Position numbers and translations under genes: made by a program
DNA from: Kosakonia oryzae
GTDB lineage: Bacteria > Pseudomonadota > Gammaproteobacteria > Enterobacterales > Enterobacteriaceae
Assembly: GCF_001658025.2 (NCBI RefSeq)
Contig: NZ_CP014007.2
Location: forward strand, 4,278,001 to 4,342,000
DNA: 64,000 bases
Direction of reading: 5' to 3'
In this document: piece by piece, positions 17,065 through 25,280 of the stretch
Position numbering within the stretch: the stretch's first letter is position 1
Layout of the letters: each line of letters opens with the position of its first letter
The notes under the pieces: generated by a model
Told to the model about the DNA's origin: nothing
Seen by the model: only the letters and a program-made list of their open reading frames with translations
Database searches by the model: none

Positions 17065-19614
17065 TTATTTTTTACCTTTAGGTCTATTTTCCTGTATATT
17101 TTCCACTATCAATTTTAAATTGCCACGCAACTTATCGAGCCAATTTACACCAATTTTATAAGTTAAATCCTCAACCAACTCAGGGCTTTCTGATTCTTTT
17201 ATAATACGTTTTACAGCATGCTCATAAAATACCTTTTGTTTAGCATTAAAAGTTGGATAAACTTTTTCATATATGTCCCTATATCTAAGCACCTGACGGT
17301 ATTTATAAATATCATTTGGAATAATTCGTATAAGGTTGTCACCGGCCTCAAACTCAAGGTATGCCTCATTTCCAGTTTTTGTAAGAGAGACCAAAAGATG
17401 TAATCTTGCACGCTGCGTATCAATATTTTTTGTATGATAGTTATCTTTTCTTGCAGCCAAGGAATAGGCAGTGGCTAAATATCTATCAGCACTTGGATAG
17501 TCTTTGAATGGTATCATAGACATTGCATATTGCACCCAGAAATGCGGATCATTTATTAGATTAGGAATAATATGTTTAACTTTCTCATAAAAATAATTTA
17601 TTTCCACACGTCTTTGTGGGAGAAGCTTTTCAATAATAGAGAATCTCAGTAGAGAAGTAATCAAAGTTTGTAATCTATGATCTTTTGCATCTTTATTAAT
17701 AACATATAAATGCTCAATAACCTTAAGCAATTGATTTACAACATACTTATGTTCAAAAATATTCGCTATAAGGAATCTAGACAGCGTGCTAGATTTAGTC
17801 TTAACCATGCCATTATTTATGATGAATAAGTTTTTAACGCCTTCATTTTCAGTAAACTCCGCGCTGTAAATTTTTTCATTAACCGCCACATCTGAAATTA
17901 AAGATCTTACCAATGGGAGACCTATGACATCTAATAATAGAATGGCAAAAACTGTTTCTTTATATTCTTTATCATTGAGTGCAAGATTAGATATTTCTCG
18001 AATTCTAGATTGTATAGCTTCGGATTTGAGGATTGATAATAGCAAGAACGAAAGTTGGCTCCTAGCATTTTCATCAAGTTCTGATAATTTTTCATGCCTA
18101 GAAAGCCCTGCTTTTTCGCCCCATCCCCCCAAGTGATCAACTATATGTACGAAATTATCAACTTCGGAATCTGATAAATAATCGACGCTATGAGTTTTAA
18201 AACTGCTCATATCCATCGTTAATAAATGTTGCTTAGTATTTTCATAGCCAAAATGACGCGTAGTCAGTACAAGCTGTATATTGTCCTTACGGTTTTCTAT
18301 GGCATAACGAGTATCATCAATGCAGTTACTATAATCATCTATGAAAATAATAATTTTTTGCCCCAACTTGGATAATCGTTCAATGTCCTTACTGAAGCTA
18401 AATTCATTATATAAATAATAAAAACAGAGATATCCTTTCCTTGATAATTTCGACATTAACATTCGAGTCATTATACTTTTGCCATTACCTAAATCGCTGG
18501 CAATTAAAATATCATTATCTGTTTCAATATGTTCAATAATTTTACTAACTTCTTCACGTAAAATTATCTTGTCATGCATATTATCATTGAGAGTGACTTC
18601 ATCTATATATCGATCGCTCACTTTCCCAAAGATCATAAAATTGGCGATGTCATTATCTCTTATTTCATCATGTTCCTCCCCAGGAATATAGAGCTCTAAA
18701 GAATTTATCAAACCAACTTCTTTGTCTTGATGTGATTCTTCAATGCACTTGGCAGCAATATGGGAAAAGGCGTTCACACCAATATTTATCACTTCTCCAA
18801 ACATGGCTAACTTATAATTTTGGAATTTGGTGGTGCCTTCCCTGGTAATAAAAAAGGTTTTACTTTTAATAGAGGAATCATTAAAGAAAATTTTCTGAAT
18901 ATCAATGTCATACATCGAATACCCAAGAAAAACTATAGCACTTGCATTGTCTATATCGGCTTTAAACTGCCTATACCAGCTCGATGTTAGGAACTGCTCC
19001 GGAGAAAGATAGGATGATGTTGTTAGTTTTATAGCAGAATCAAGATCGCTTTCTTTTGAACGCTCAATTCTTCCATTGATGTGGAGGCAGATATCTTCAG
19101 CTGACTTGTACTGATTTGGTGCATCTTCGAGCGTTAGAGGAGTGACCGATTTTCCTGATTTAATCAAAGAAAGTTCAATAGCATTGTCATAGTTTGTAGT
19201 GTATATCCTTCGCCACTTCATACTGAAGATATCTATCTGCTCTTGCGTAACATCTTTAATTGTATAATTATCTTTAAGTAATTGTAGAAGTTCGTCTTTT
19301 TGAGGGATATTGTTAAGAAAGAAATCTGAAGCCACCATTAAATCATCACATTGTTTAATTTCTTCAATATAATGAGAGTCGGCACCAATTTCTTTTAAAT
19401 AGTTTGCTGACTTATTTGAAATTTGCAAAGCAAGATCTTTCGCTAAAGGCGGGGTACTTCCAATTATGTTTATTGATTCTTTTGAAAATCCTGCACCTAC
19501 AAATACAATGGCATTACCTGTTGAAATCAGTCTTTTGAGGCGTTCATACGTTTCATCGCTTATTAATTCGTTAGCTGAATTTGCAAGCTTAAGGCTATTT
19601 AACATAGCATCCAT
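17065..19614 (-). CDS. SIR2-like domain + P-loop (STAND-like) NTPase, putative defence protein
   Basis: An open frame runs from 19626. The ATG at 19614 is preferred (849 residues) because GGAG lies six bases before it. In numbering from 19626, a SIR2-like NAD-binding domain fills about 30-300, with GAGFS at 44-48, TTNYD at 143-147, the catalytic-type His at 182 (LHINGRI) and GYSMYD at 235-240. A P-loop follows at 377-384 (SDLGNGKS) with a Walker B-like IIIFIDD ending at 431, then a long helical C-terminal region to 853, which could be a sensor. No membrane segment is seen. SIR2 plus STAND/NACHT-type NTPase proteins (such as Avs5 and DSR types) deplete NAD+ when phage is sensed. Gene location, AT-rich composition and lone-cargo setting fit defence; this is inference. 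Confidence 0.82.
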   Translation of the reverse strand: MDAMLNSLKLANSANELISDETYERLKRLISTGNAIVFVGAGFSKESINIIGSTPPLAKDLALQISNKSANYLKEIGADSHYIEEIKQCDDLMVASDFFLNNIPQKDELLQLLKDNYTIKDVTQEQIDIFSMKWRRIYTTNYDNAIELSLIKSGKSVTPLTLEDAPNQYKSAEDICLHINGRIERSKESDLDSAIKLTTSSYLSPEQFLTSSWYRQFKADIDNASAIVFLGYSMYDIDIQKIFFNDSSIKSKTFFITREGTTKFQNYKLAMFGEVINIGVNAFSHIAAKCIEESHQDKEVGLINSLELYIPGEEHDEIRDNDIANFMIFGKVSDRYIDEVTLNDNMHDKIILREEVSKIIEHIETDNDILIASDLGNGKSIMTRMLMSKLSRKGYLCFYYLYNEFSFSKDIERLSKLGQKIIIFIDDYSNCIDDTRYAIENRKDNIQLVLTTRHFGYENTKQHLLTMDMSSFKTHSVDYLSDSEVDNFVHIVDHLGGWGEKAGLSRHEKLSELDENARSQLSFLLLSILKSEAIQSRIREISNLALNDKEYKETVFAILLLDVIGLPLVRSLISDVAVNEKIYSAEFTENEGVKNLFIINNGMVKTKSSTLSRFLIANIFEHKYVVNQLLKVIEHLYVINKDAKDHRLQTLITSLLRFSIIEKLLPQRRVEINYFYEKVKHIIPNLINDPHFWVQYAMSMIPFKDYPSADRYLATAYSLAARKDNYHTKNIDTQRARLHLLVSLTKTGNEAYLEFEAGDNLIRIIPNDIYKYRQVLRYRDIYEKVYPTFNAKQKVFYEHAVKRIIKESESPELVEDLTYKIGVNWLDKLRGNLKLIVENIQENRPKGKK

Positions 19615-19878
19615 ATTTATCTCCATATAAAACGAATTTACTTGAAATATAGTCGAAGATTACTTTAAAAGATCCTATTCACACAAATAACATACAATCT
19701 ATTTCCCAGTTTCACAAGAGTGTATTTAGCGGACACAAGCACTACGATAAAGCAGGGTCCTGTTTACCTAAAACAAATAATATCCATAAAATTCAATGCA
19801 TTAAAGATTTCAGATCACGTAAAAATCTTCTATAGATTCATAGTAAAGATGTGATTTTAGATAAGGCATGCAACTCTT

Positions 19879-20100
19879 CTATAAAAGTGTCACTTGAGGT
19901 TTTGTGGAAATTAGAGCATCACGCTCTTCAATGCGCCGGCTTATCCATTCATCAACTTCACTTTCTACAAATGCGATAGCTCGTGCCCCAACTTTGACGG
20001 GGCGAGGGAAGCGGCCTTGAGATATCAGCCTGTAAATCCAGGCTTTTCCATTGCCGGTGCGGCGCATAACTTCAGGCATTTTAATAAGGCGTACTGACAT
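19879..20100 (-). CDS. AlpA-family excisionase/transcriptional regulator
   Basis: A 73-residue MerR-like winged-helix protein (IKMPEVMRRTGNGKAWIYRL, then RFPRPVKVGARAIAFVESEV and DEWISRRIEERD), the standard AlpA pattern. AlpA proteins activate integrase expression and excision in CP4-57 and P4-like elements. A perfect AGGAGG lies five bases before the ATG, but it can pair with TCCTCCT in its own leader (see 20104-20156). Its neighbours are the integrase-side unknown gene upstream and the SIR2-NTPase gene 265 bases downstream. Confidence 0.9.
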   Translation of the reverse strand: MSVRLIKMPEVMRRTGNGKAWIYRLISQGRFPRPVKVGARAIAFVESEVDEWISRRIEERDALISTKPQVTLL

Positions 20101-20103
20101 CTA

Positions 20104-20156
20104 TCCTCCTGTTTACGTGTGGCGTCATCGATAGACGCCAATAGATTACAGGAGGA
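20104..20156. promoter_or_regulatory. Nested inverted repeat covering the alpA Shine-Dalgarno
   Basis: Outer arms TCCTCCTGT (20104-20112) and ACAGGAGGA (20148-20156) pair perfectly. Inner arms GGCGTC (20121-20126) and GACGCC (20134-20139) pair around ATCGATA. In an RNA reading toward alpA, the outer pair would hide its AGGAGG. It could instead be a DNA operator for AlpA; both readings are inference. Confidence 0.6.
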
Positions 20157-20159
20157 ATT

Positions 20160-20195
20160 ATGTCGTTAGTGTGGGGTAAGGATAAGGCACAGTAA
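20160..20195 (+). CDS. Possible 11-residue leader ORF with strong Shine-Dalgarno
   Basis: AGGAGG lies four bases before the ATG of a minimal frame, MSLVWGKDKAQ, on the plus strand, opposite to all element genes. The SD is the mirror arm of the alpA palindrome, so it could simply be a by-product of that symmetry. No downstream partner gene is present on this strand. Confidence 0.2.
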   Translation: MSLVWGKDKAQ

Positions 20196-20224
20196 ACCCA
20201 CTGTACCCGTAGAGTGAATTAACT

Positions 20225-21184
20225 CTACCCCTTGTTATTTGCTGCAGCTCTCAGATGTCTTAGTATCACATCTTCATTTGTGATTGGTAATGGAGGTATC
20301 TCATTTTGACGAGCCATAATGCAATCACGCCATTTTTCAGGACTTATTTCCTTGCGTTCGCCTCGACATTCCTCAGGATATTTCGATAATAAGCTTATCG
20401 CATATTTGTATAGTTTCTCCCGATTTATTGCATGACGTTCAGCGCTTTGGTTGTTTTTGTTTACTTTTTTCACCAAATCGGCAGTTAGGAAAGTCTCATT
20501 ATCACTACACTGAGGTAGATCGCTGTAGTCACCATTATGGTTTAGTAATTTTCTCACCTGTTCTGATGTTATCCACAAGTCATTTGCAGCTATTTCGACA
20601 TCTGGATAATTTTCTTCACATTCATCGCTATCATCCTCATCATCAATATCGTTACTATCGGAGTGTATCGGCAAAGGAATTAAACATAAACCAGGTGTAT
20701 TTTCATCTGTACGATAAAGGCCTAAAGACCCCCATAAAAGAGAAGAACGTCCATAGTTCATTATCGAATTTATTACCGGTAACTGAGGAACCCAGAGACC
20801 ATAGGCTCTTCCGCTATGACTTTGGGATTGATTGCCTAATGGATTGCCCTTTGCATCTAAACTTTGATAAAACCTTGGATGAAAGATACATTGTTCATTC
20901 TCTTCATCGTAAGAAAGTCGATCAATGGAAAACGATGTGTATTTCGATAAATAAAATGCAGCAGCTAATACACTGCCATCATTTTTTAAAGATAAATACC
21001 ATTCATCCAACTCCTCGGGTTTACCATCGACCAAAAGTACTGAATTTAAACCATCTAACCTAACGCAAAGGATTATTTTCTCGGATAATGCAAGGCTAAG
21101 TAGATCCTCATTACTCATCCCTAAGAAATCAGCAGCTCTATTTAATCGACAAAATGAAAAGGGTATAGAAATATTTTCAGACAT
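20225..21184 (-). CDS. Hypothetical protein of the thrW element, 319 residues
   Basis: Not recognised. The product is soluble-looking with no signal peptide. Residues about 10-40 (RLNRAADFLGMSNEDLLSLA) look like a short HTH-like segment, there is a strongly acidic run near residue 178 (DDEDDSDECEEN), and the C-terminal half contains a second possible HTH (DLWITSEQVRKLLNHN). GAGGTGG lies before the ATG. It sits between the integrase and alpA on the same strand. A regulatory or replication-accessory role for the element would fit, but nothing in the sequence proves it. Confidence 0.75.
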   Translation of the reverse strand: MSENISIPFSFCRLNRAADFLGMSNEDLLSLALSEKIILCVRLDGLNSVLLVDGKPEELDEWYLSLKNDGSVLAAAFYLSKYTSFSIDRLSYDEENEQCIFHPRFYQSLDAKGNPLGNQSQSHSGRAYGLWVPQLPVINSIMNYGRSSLLWGSLGLYRTDENTPGLCLIPLPIHSDSNDIDDEDDSDECEENYPDVEIAANDLWITSEQVRKLLNHNGDYSDLPQCSDNETFLTADLVKKVNKNNQSAERHAINREKLYKYAISLLSKYPEECRGERKEISPEKWRDCIMARQNEIPPLPITNEDVILRHLRAAANNKG

Positions 21185-21326
21185 TACACCACCTCATCCC
21201 TCTGATTATTCGGATATGTCAGCCCGCAAAGGTGTGCGGGTTTTCGGTGACCAGCCTAGACTATGCCTAATTATTGTTCGTCTACAGAAGTCTACTACTG
21301 TCAATTAGCACTGTCTATACATACAG

Positions 21327-22541
21327 TTAAGCGCTTTTCCCAAACGTTCCATGCACTACATTTTCGCCGTTTTCCAACGCCTCCATATAGTCGGCATACC
21401 ATTGAAGCATTTCACGGCGGCCGTCTATGTATTGAGCATGGTTATAAGTACCTCGAATAGAGTTTTTGTCGACGTGTGCCAGCTGCGTTTCTATCCACGC
21501 GGTGTTGTAGCCCTGTTCGTGCAGGATGGTACTCATGGTGTGCCGGAAACCGTGCCCGGTGACTTTTCCGTCATAGCCAATCCGCTTAAAAACTTGGTTT
21601 ATGCTGGCTTCACTCATTGTTTTTCGCGGATCGTTACGGCCAGGGAACATAAGCGGGTAATTGCCTGTCAGCTCTTGGAGCTGGCCAATAAGCGTAAGAG
21701 CTTGCCTGGACAACGGCACCACGTGAGGGCGACGCATTTTCATACGTGAGGCTGGTATTTCCCAGACCGCCTTACTGATTTTGATTTCATCCCAAAATGC
21801 CCCGCGGAGTTCGCCGGTACGCAAGCCGGTGATAATCAGCAGACGAGCGGCCAAAACTACTAACGCGCTTCCGGTATATCCTGACAACGCCTTGAAGAAA
21901 TCAGGCAATTCTTTCGGTGTGAGGAAAGGATAATGATTGGACTCATGCCCTTGCATGGCGCTGGTGAGATCCGGAGCGGGGTTATACTCAGCACGGCCGG
22001 TGACTATTGCGTAACGGAAAACTTCCCCGCAGCGCTGCCTAACTTTTTTGGCCTTTTCTGTAGCGCCGCGCCCCTCAATGCGCCGCAGCACATTCAACAG
22101 TTCAAGCGGTTTGATATCGGCTATTGGTTTTTTGCCAATGTAAGGGAACACATCTTTGTTGAAAGCTTCCAGGATGTCTGAAGCATACCCAGCAGACCAT
22201 TTTTTTAGTTTGCTGCTGTGCCACTCAAGGGCAAGATCTTTGAAGGTATTGTTTAACTGAGTTTCACGGGCAATCTTCTCTTCCCGTTTCGCTTCCATAG
22301 GATCGATACCCCCAGCGATACCCCTTTTGGCTTCTTCACGTTTTGACCGAGCATCGGCCAATGTGACTTCAGGATACACGCCAAGCGCTAACAGCTTCTC
22401 TTTACCGGCTACACGATACTTGAGCCGCCAGTATTTGCCGCCATTAGGTTTAATCAGGAGATACAAACCACCACCATCAGCCAGCTTGTAGGGCTTATCT
22501 TTAGGTTTGGCGGCGTCCACCTGCCGGGCGTTTAGTTTCAC
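21327..22541 (-). CDS. P4-type tyrosine recombinase (integrase)
   Basis: A 404-residue integrase that starts with GTG at 22541 behind AGGAGG (nine-base spacing). The N-terminal DUF4102 arm-binding domain (LADGGGLYLLIKPNGGKYWR) is followed by a core-binding domain and the catalytic domain. Active-site residues are visible: Arg in TGLRTGELRGA, His-x-x-Arg in GHGFRHTMS, and Tyr in RGTYNHAQYIDGRREML. It ends 166 bases from the 3' end of thrW, the usual place for an integrase using a tRNA gene as attachment site. Confidence 0.95.
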   Translation of the reverse strand: MKLNARQVDAAKPKDKPYKLADGGGLYLLIKPNGGKYWRLKYRVAGKEKLLALGVYPEVTLADARSKREEAKRGIAGGIDPMEAKREEKIARETQLNNTFKDLALEWHSSKLKKWSAGYASDILEAFNKDVFPYIGKKPIADIKPLELLNVLRRIEGRGATEKAKKVRQRCGEVFRYAIVTGRAEYNPAPDLTSAMQGHESNHYPFLTPKELPDFFKALSGYTGSALVVLAARLLIITGLRTGELRGAFWDEIKISKAVWEIPASRMKMRRPHVVPLSRQALTLIGQLQELTGNYPLMFPGRNDPRKTMSEASINQVFKRIGYDGKVTGHGFRHTMSTILHEQGYNTAWIETQLAHVDKNSIRGTYNHAQYIDGRREMLQWYADYMEALENGENVVHGTFGKSA

Positions 22542-22570
22542 TTGGGGGTACCTCCTCTAGACCGAACAGC

Positions 22571-22598
22571 ATATCCCCCCATAAGTCCCCCCAAATGA
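22571..22598. repeat. C-tract pair upstream of the integrase
   Basis: Two CCCCCC tracts separated by ATAAGT lie 30-57 bases before the integrase start. Similar G/C-tract pairs precede many P4-type integrases. They match the sequence at 16945-16970. Confidence 0.5.
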
Positions 22599-22605
22599 CC
22601 GTAGA

Positions 22606-22690
22606 TTTCAGGGAACTTTAGTAGACGTAGAAATACTAAATGGGGCTGTAAAGCGCAGAGTATAAGGGGTTTCAGTGAACTTTAGTAGAC
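22606..22690. repeat. Direct repeats between integrase and thrW
   Basis: Two copies of a 21-base unit with one mismatch (ending GAACTTTAGTAGAC) lie at 22606-22626 and 22670-22690. A 64-base period at an attachment site suggests arm-type sites for the integrase or AlpA/Xis sites. Confidence 0.6.
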
Positions 22691-22707
22691 TTGGGGAGAC
22701 GTTAGAA

Positions 22708-22783
22708 TGGTGCCGATAATAGGAGTCGAACCTACGACCTTCGCATTACGAATGCGCTGCTCTACCAACTGAGCTATATCGGC
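22708..22783 (-). tRNA. thrW: tRNA-Thr (anticodon CGU)
   Basis: The minus strand gives a complete 76-base tRNA: acceptor GCCGATA / TATCGGC, D-arm GCTCAGTTGGTAGAGC, anticodon region CGCATTCGTAATGCG with CGU, T-arm GTAGGTTCGACTCCTAT, and an encoded CCA. It equals E. coli thrW as remembered, and the proA side neighbour agrees. The 3' end faces the integrase and serves as the attachment site. Confidence 0.97.
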
Positions 22784-23356
22784 CCTGCGATGCGTTCACG
22801 AGTGTGAATCACGGAGTAGAAGGTTAAAACTAAGCGAGTGATGCGTCAATGCCCTTGGGAATCAAACGGCTACTTTTGCACCACCCTGCATCATTTCTGC
22901 GCGGTGGAGCGTGTTGTCGCAGGGAGATTGCTGGCATTTCCAGCAATCGTACCGTTTCTGTATACCTTCACCACGGCCATATCGTAATCGGGTCAAATGG
23001 GCTAAAAGTATGTACAGATGTGTTTATATAATTCACGCAAATTACTCGTGAATTTATAATAAATATTGTTCATTTATTACAGGTATCATTTTATTTAAAG
23101 ACGTTATTTAAGTACAGATAATTCTCTTAATTCACTACATTCTTATATATTAAGTAGAATCCTATAAAACATTTAAATAGGTTAAGACAATACGCCCTTA
23201 TTTCTACAGCTATTTTTATTCATCAGCATGATTAGCCACATAAAAGCGCTGTATTCAACCTATATGAAAGCTTCCCTTACTGATTGAGTAAAGTATTATA
23301 TATGGGTTATTACCCCATCATGCTTAGTTGTATTACTCGAGCCACAAGGACGCTTT
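22784..23356. other. Intergenic region thrW - chemoreceptor, 573 bases
   Basis: No gene is supported. It should hold the leftward thrW promoter and the rightward chemoreceptor promoter. A perfect 9-bp hairpin (GATTGCTGG / CCAGCAATC) lies at 22926-22948. From 23000 on the sequence is very AT-rich; no convincing flagellar sigma-28 promoter was found. Confidence 0.5.
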
Positions 23357-25147
23357 ATGCTCTCATCTTTTCGGAATCGAATATTATTTATTGTGGTCGC
23401 AATTCTGGTGCTATCACTTTCTCTGAACACCGCAATTAACTATTTTATCAGTAATAATGCGACGACAAAGTCGATCAACTCAACCCTGACTTCCTTAGCG
23501 GAAAGTAACACAACAACAATAGAACAATGGGTCACCACGCGAATTGCGCAAATATCAAATCTCACACCTTATGTTTATCACCCGGACCCGGTAGCGTTGC
23601 TTAAGCAAGCCGCCGCTGCCGGAAACTTCTTAAATGTCGACATTGCATTTACTGACAAGCATGTTTTATCTTCCGACCCTTCAGGTATTCCTGAAGGATA
23701 TGATCCTACCAGCAGGCCGTGGTATATCGAGGCTAATAATGCCAGAACAACCATCATTACTGAGCCTTACCAGGATATCTCTTCCCGTCGTTTGACGATG
23801 ACTATCGCCACACCTGCTTTCAACAATAATGTGTTGCAAGCGGTAATCGAAGGCGATATCGCGATGGATGAAATTATTAAAAACGTCCGGGCAATACATC
23901 CAACACCGCACAGTTTTGGCATGCTTATCGATTCGCAAGGGCAAATCATTGCGCACCCCAATGATGATCTCACCATGAAGCCGCTGAGTTCTGTCAGCCC
24001 AAAACTTAATTTATCTCAACTACTCGCTTCCGCTACGCCAGTTGAAGCAACCGTTTCCGGGGCCGATGCCTATCTGCTGGCTCGCCCGATTAAAGGCACA
24101 GCGTGGTATATCGTTGTAGCGATTGATAAAAATGAAGTCAGAAGCGGGATGAATACCTTACTGCAAACGTCCGCCATTTCGCTGCTTGTTCTGATCTGTT
24201 TATCTGTGCTGACCGTCGGCTACATTACGCAGAAGAGCGTTGCGCCTCTGATTAAGATCCGTGAAGCGATGGACGAATTCTTCTCTTCCGATAAGGGCGA
24301 TCTGACGCAGCGTTTACCGGTACACGGCAAAGATGAAATCGCACAAATCGCTATAGCCTTCAACGGCTTCACCGACAAACTGGTCGAAGCGATGACCAGC
24401 ATCCGCAACAACAGCGGGCTGGTACGCACCGCGGCGATAGAGATGTCATCCCGAAACGATGATTTGGCTCTGCGCACGGAAGAGTCTGCTGCCAGCCTGC
24501 AACAGACGTCAGTATCGCTTGAGGAGATCTCTGCCAACGTCGCCCACTCGTCGGCCACCTCCCGCGAGGCGAATATGGCTGCCGTTGACGCGGCAAGTGA
24601 CGCACAGCAAGGCATTGATTCTGTTCATTATCTTATTAAGACGATGAAAGAGATTGAAGCCGCATCGTCACAAATTAGCGTGATTACCAGCGTGATCAAC
24701 GGCATCGCTTTCCAGACGAACATTCTGGCGCTCAACGCCTCGGTAGAAGCGGCGCGCGCTGGTGAACAGGGGCGTGGATTTGCCGTTGTCGCCAATGAAG
24801 TGCGGCAGTTGGCCAGCCGTAGCGCAGAGGCGGCGAAAGAGATCAGCAACCTCATCGACACCACGGTAAGCAGCGTCGCCTCCGGCGTGCAGCAGGTTGA
24901 TAATACCAGTACGACAATGCAAAAAATCGTCGGTAGCGTCTCCTCGGTAACCACCATGATTGCTGAAATCAGCCTGGCGACAGAGGAACAAACCAAAGGC
25001 ATCAATGAAATCAGCAAAGCGGTGACGCAACTCGAAACCACCGTACAGCGCAACGTGCAGCTGACGGAAGAGTCCAAAAGCACCGCTTCCGGGCTGTTGC
25101 AGCAGGCAAACGAGCTTATGGATGCCATCCGGCGCTATAAAATGTAA
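23357..25147 (+). CDS. Methyl-accepting chemotaxis protein with dCache sensor
   Basis: A 596-residue inner-membrane receptor. TM1 is near 9-29, a periplasmic dCache domain spans about 35-270, TM2 is near 272-294, then HAMP and a cytoplasmic signalling rod with the conserved tip ([20 protein letters not shown]). The sensor shows [17 protein letters not shown] and EGDIAMD, in line with the amino-acid-binding dCache_1AA motif (Tyr, Arg, Trp-Tyr, Tyr, Asp). The tail RRYKM lacks the NWEXF tether. AAGGA lies before the ATG. It sits between thrW and proA, which are neighbours in E. coli, so it was gained here or lost there. Confidence 0.93.
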   Translation: MLSSFRNRILFIVVAILVLSLSLNTAINYFISNNATTKSINSTLTSLAESNTTTIEQWVTTRIAQISNLTPYVYHPDPVALLKQAAAAGNFLNVDIAFTDKHVLSSDPSGIPEGYDPTSRPWYIEANNARTTIITEPYQDISSRRLTMTIATPAFNNNVLQAVIEGDIAMDEIIKNVRAIHPTPHSFGMLIDSQGQIIAHPNDDLTMKPLSSVSPKLNLSQLLASATPVEATVSGADAYLLARPIKGTAWYIVVAIDKNEVRSGMNTLLQTSAISLLVLICLSVLTVGYITQKSVAPLIKIREAMDEFFSSDKGDLTQRLPVHGKDEIAQIAIAFNGFTDKLVEAMTSIRNNSGLVRTAAIEMSSRNDDLALRTEESAASLQQTSVSLEEISANVAHSSATSREANMAAVDAASDAQQGIDSVHYLIKTMKEIEAASSQISVITSVINGIAFQTNILALNASVEAARAGEQGRGFAVVANEVRQLASRSAEAAKEISNLIDTTVSSVASGVQQVDNTSTTMQKIVGSVSSVTTMIAEISLATEEQTKGINEISKAVTQLETTVQRNVQLTEESKSTASGLLQQANELMDAIRRYKM

Positions 25148-25239
25148 GGCTTCGCGCCTGTAAACAGGCCGATCGTTGAAGTTATTCGCGAGAGGAATTT
25201 GCAGGCGCGCAGAAGAAGTCAGAACCGGAAAATAACCAA

Positions 25240-25280
25240 CGGGCGATACATCAGCATTGGATGTACCGCCCGTTTTATTT
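25240..25280. terminator. Bidirectional terminator between chemoreceptor and proA
   Basis: CGGGCGATACATC pairs with GATGTACCGCCCG with one mismatch; TTTTATTT follows on the plus strand. It lies between convergent 3' ends; the minus-strand T-run is weak. Confidence 0.75.

Larger units (their letters stand above)
16900..22707. mobile_element. Integrative element at thrW, approximate extent
   Basis: An AT-rich block sits against the 3' end of tRNA-Thr and holds a P4-type integrase, an AlpA-type regulator, an unknown protein and a SIR2-NTPase gene, all on the minus strand. The right limit is the tRNA 3' end. The left limit is inferred from the drop in AT content, the end of the AraC gene and the C-tract repeat at 16945-16970 that resembles one at 22571-22598. 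No clean copy of the tRNA 3' end was found on the left, so the true end may have been lost or the element may reach further. Confidence 0.65.

Noticed and set aside
23270..23340. Possible flagellar (sigma-28) promoter before the chemoreceptor
   Set aside because: A TAAAG is present, but there is no GCCGATAA-like -10 at the right distance.
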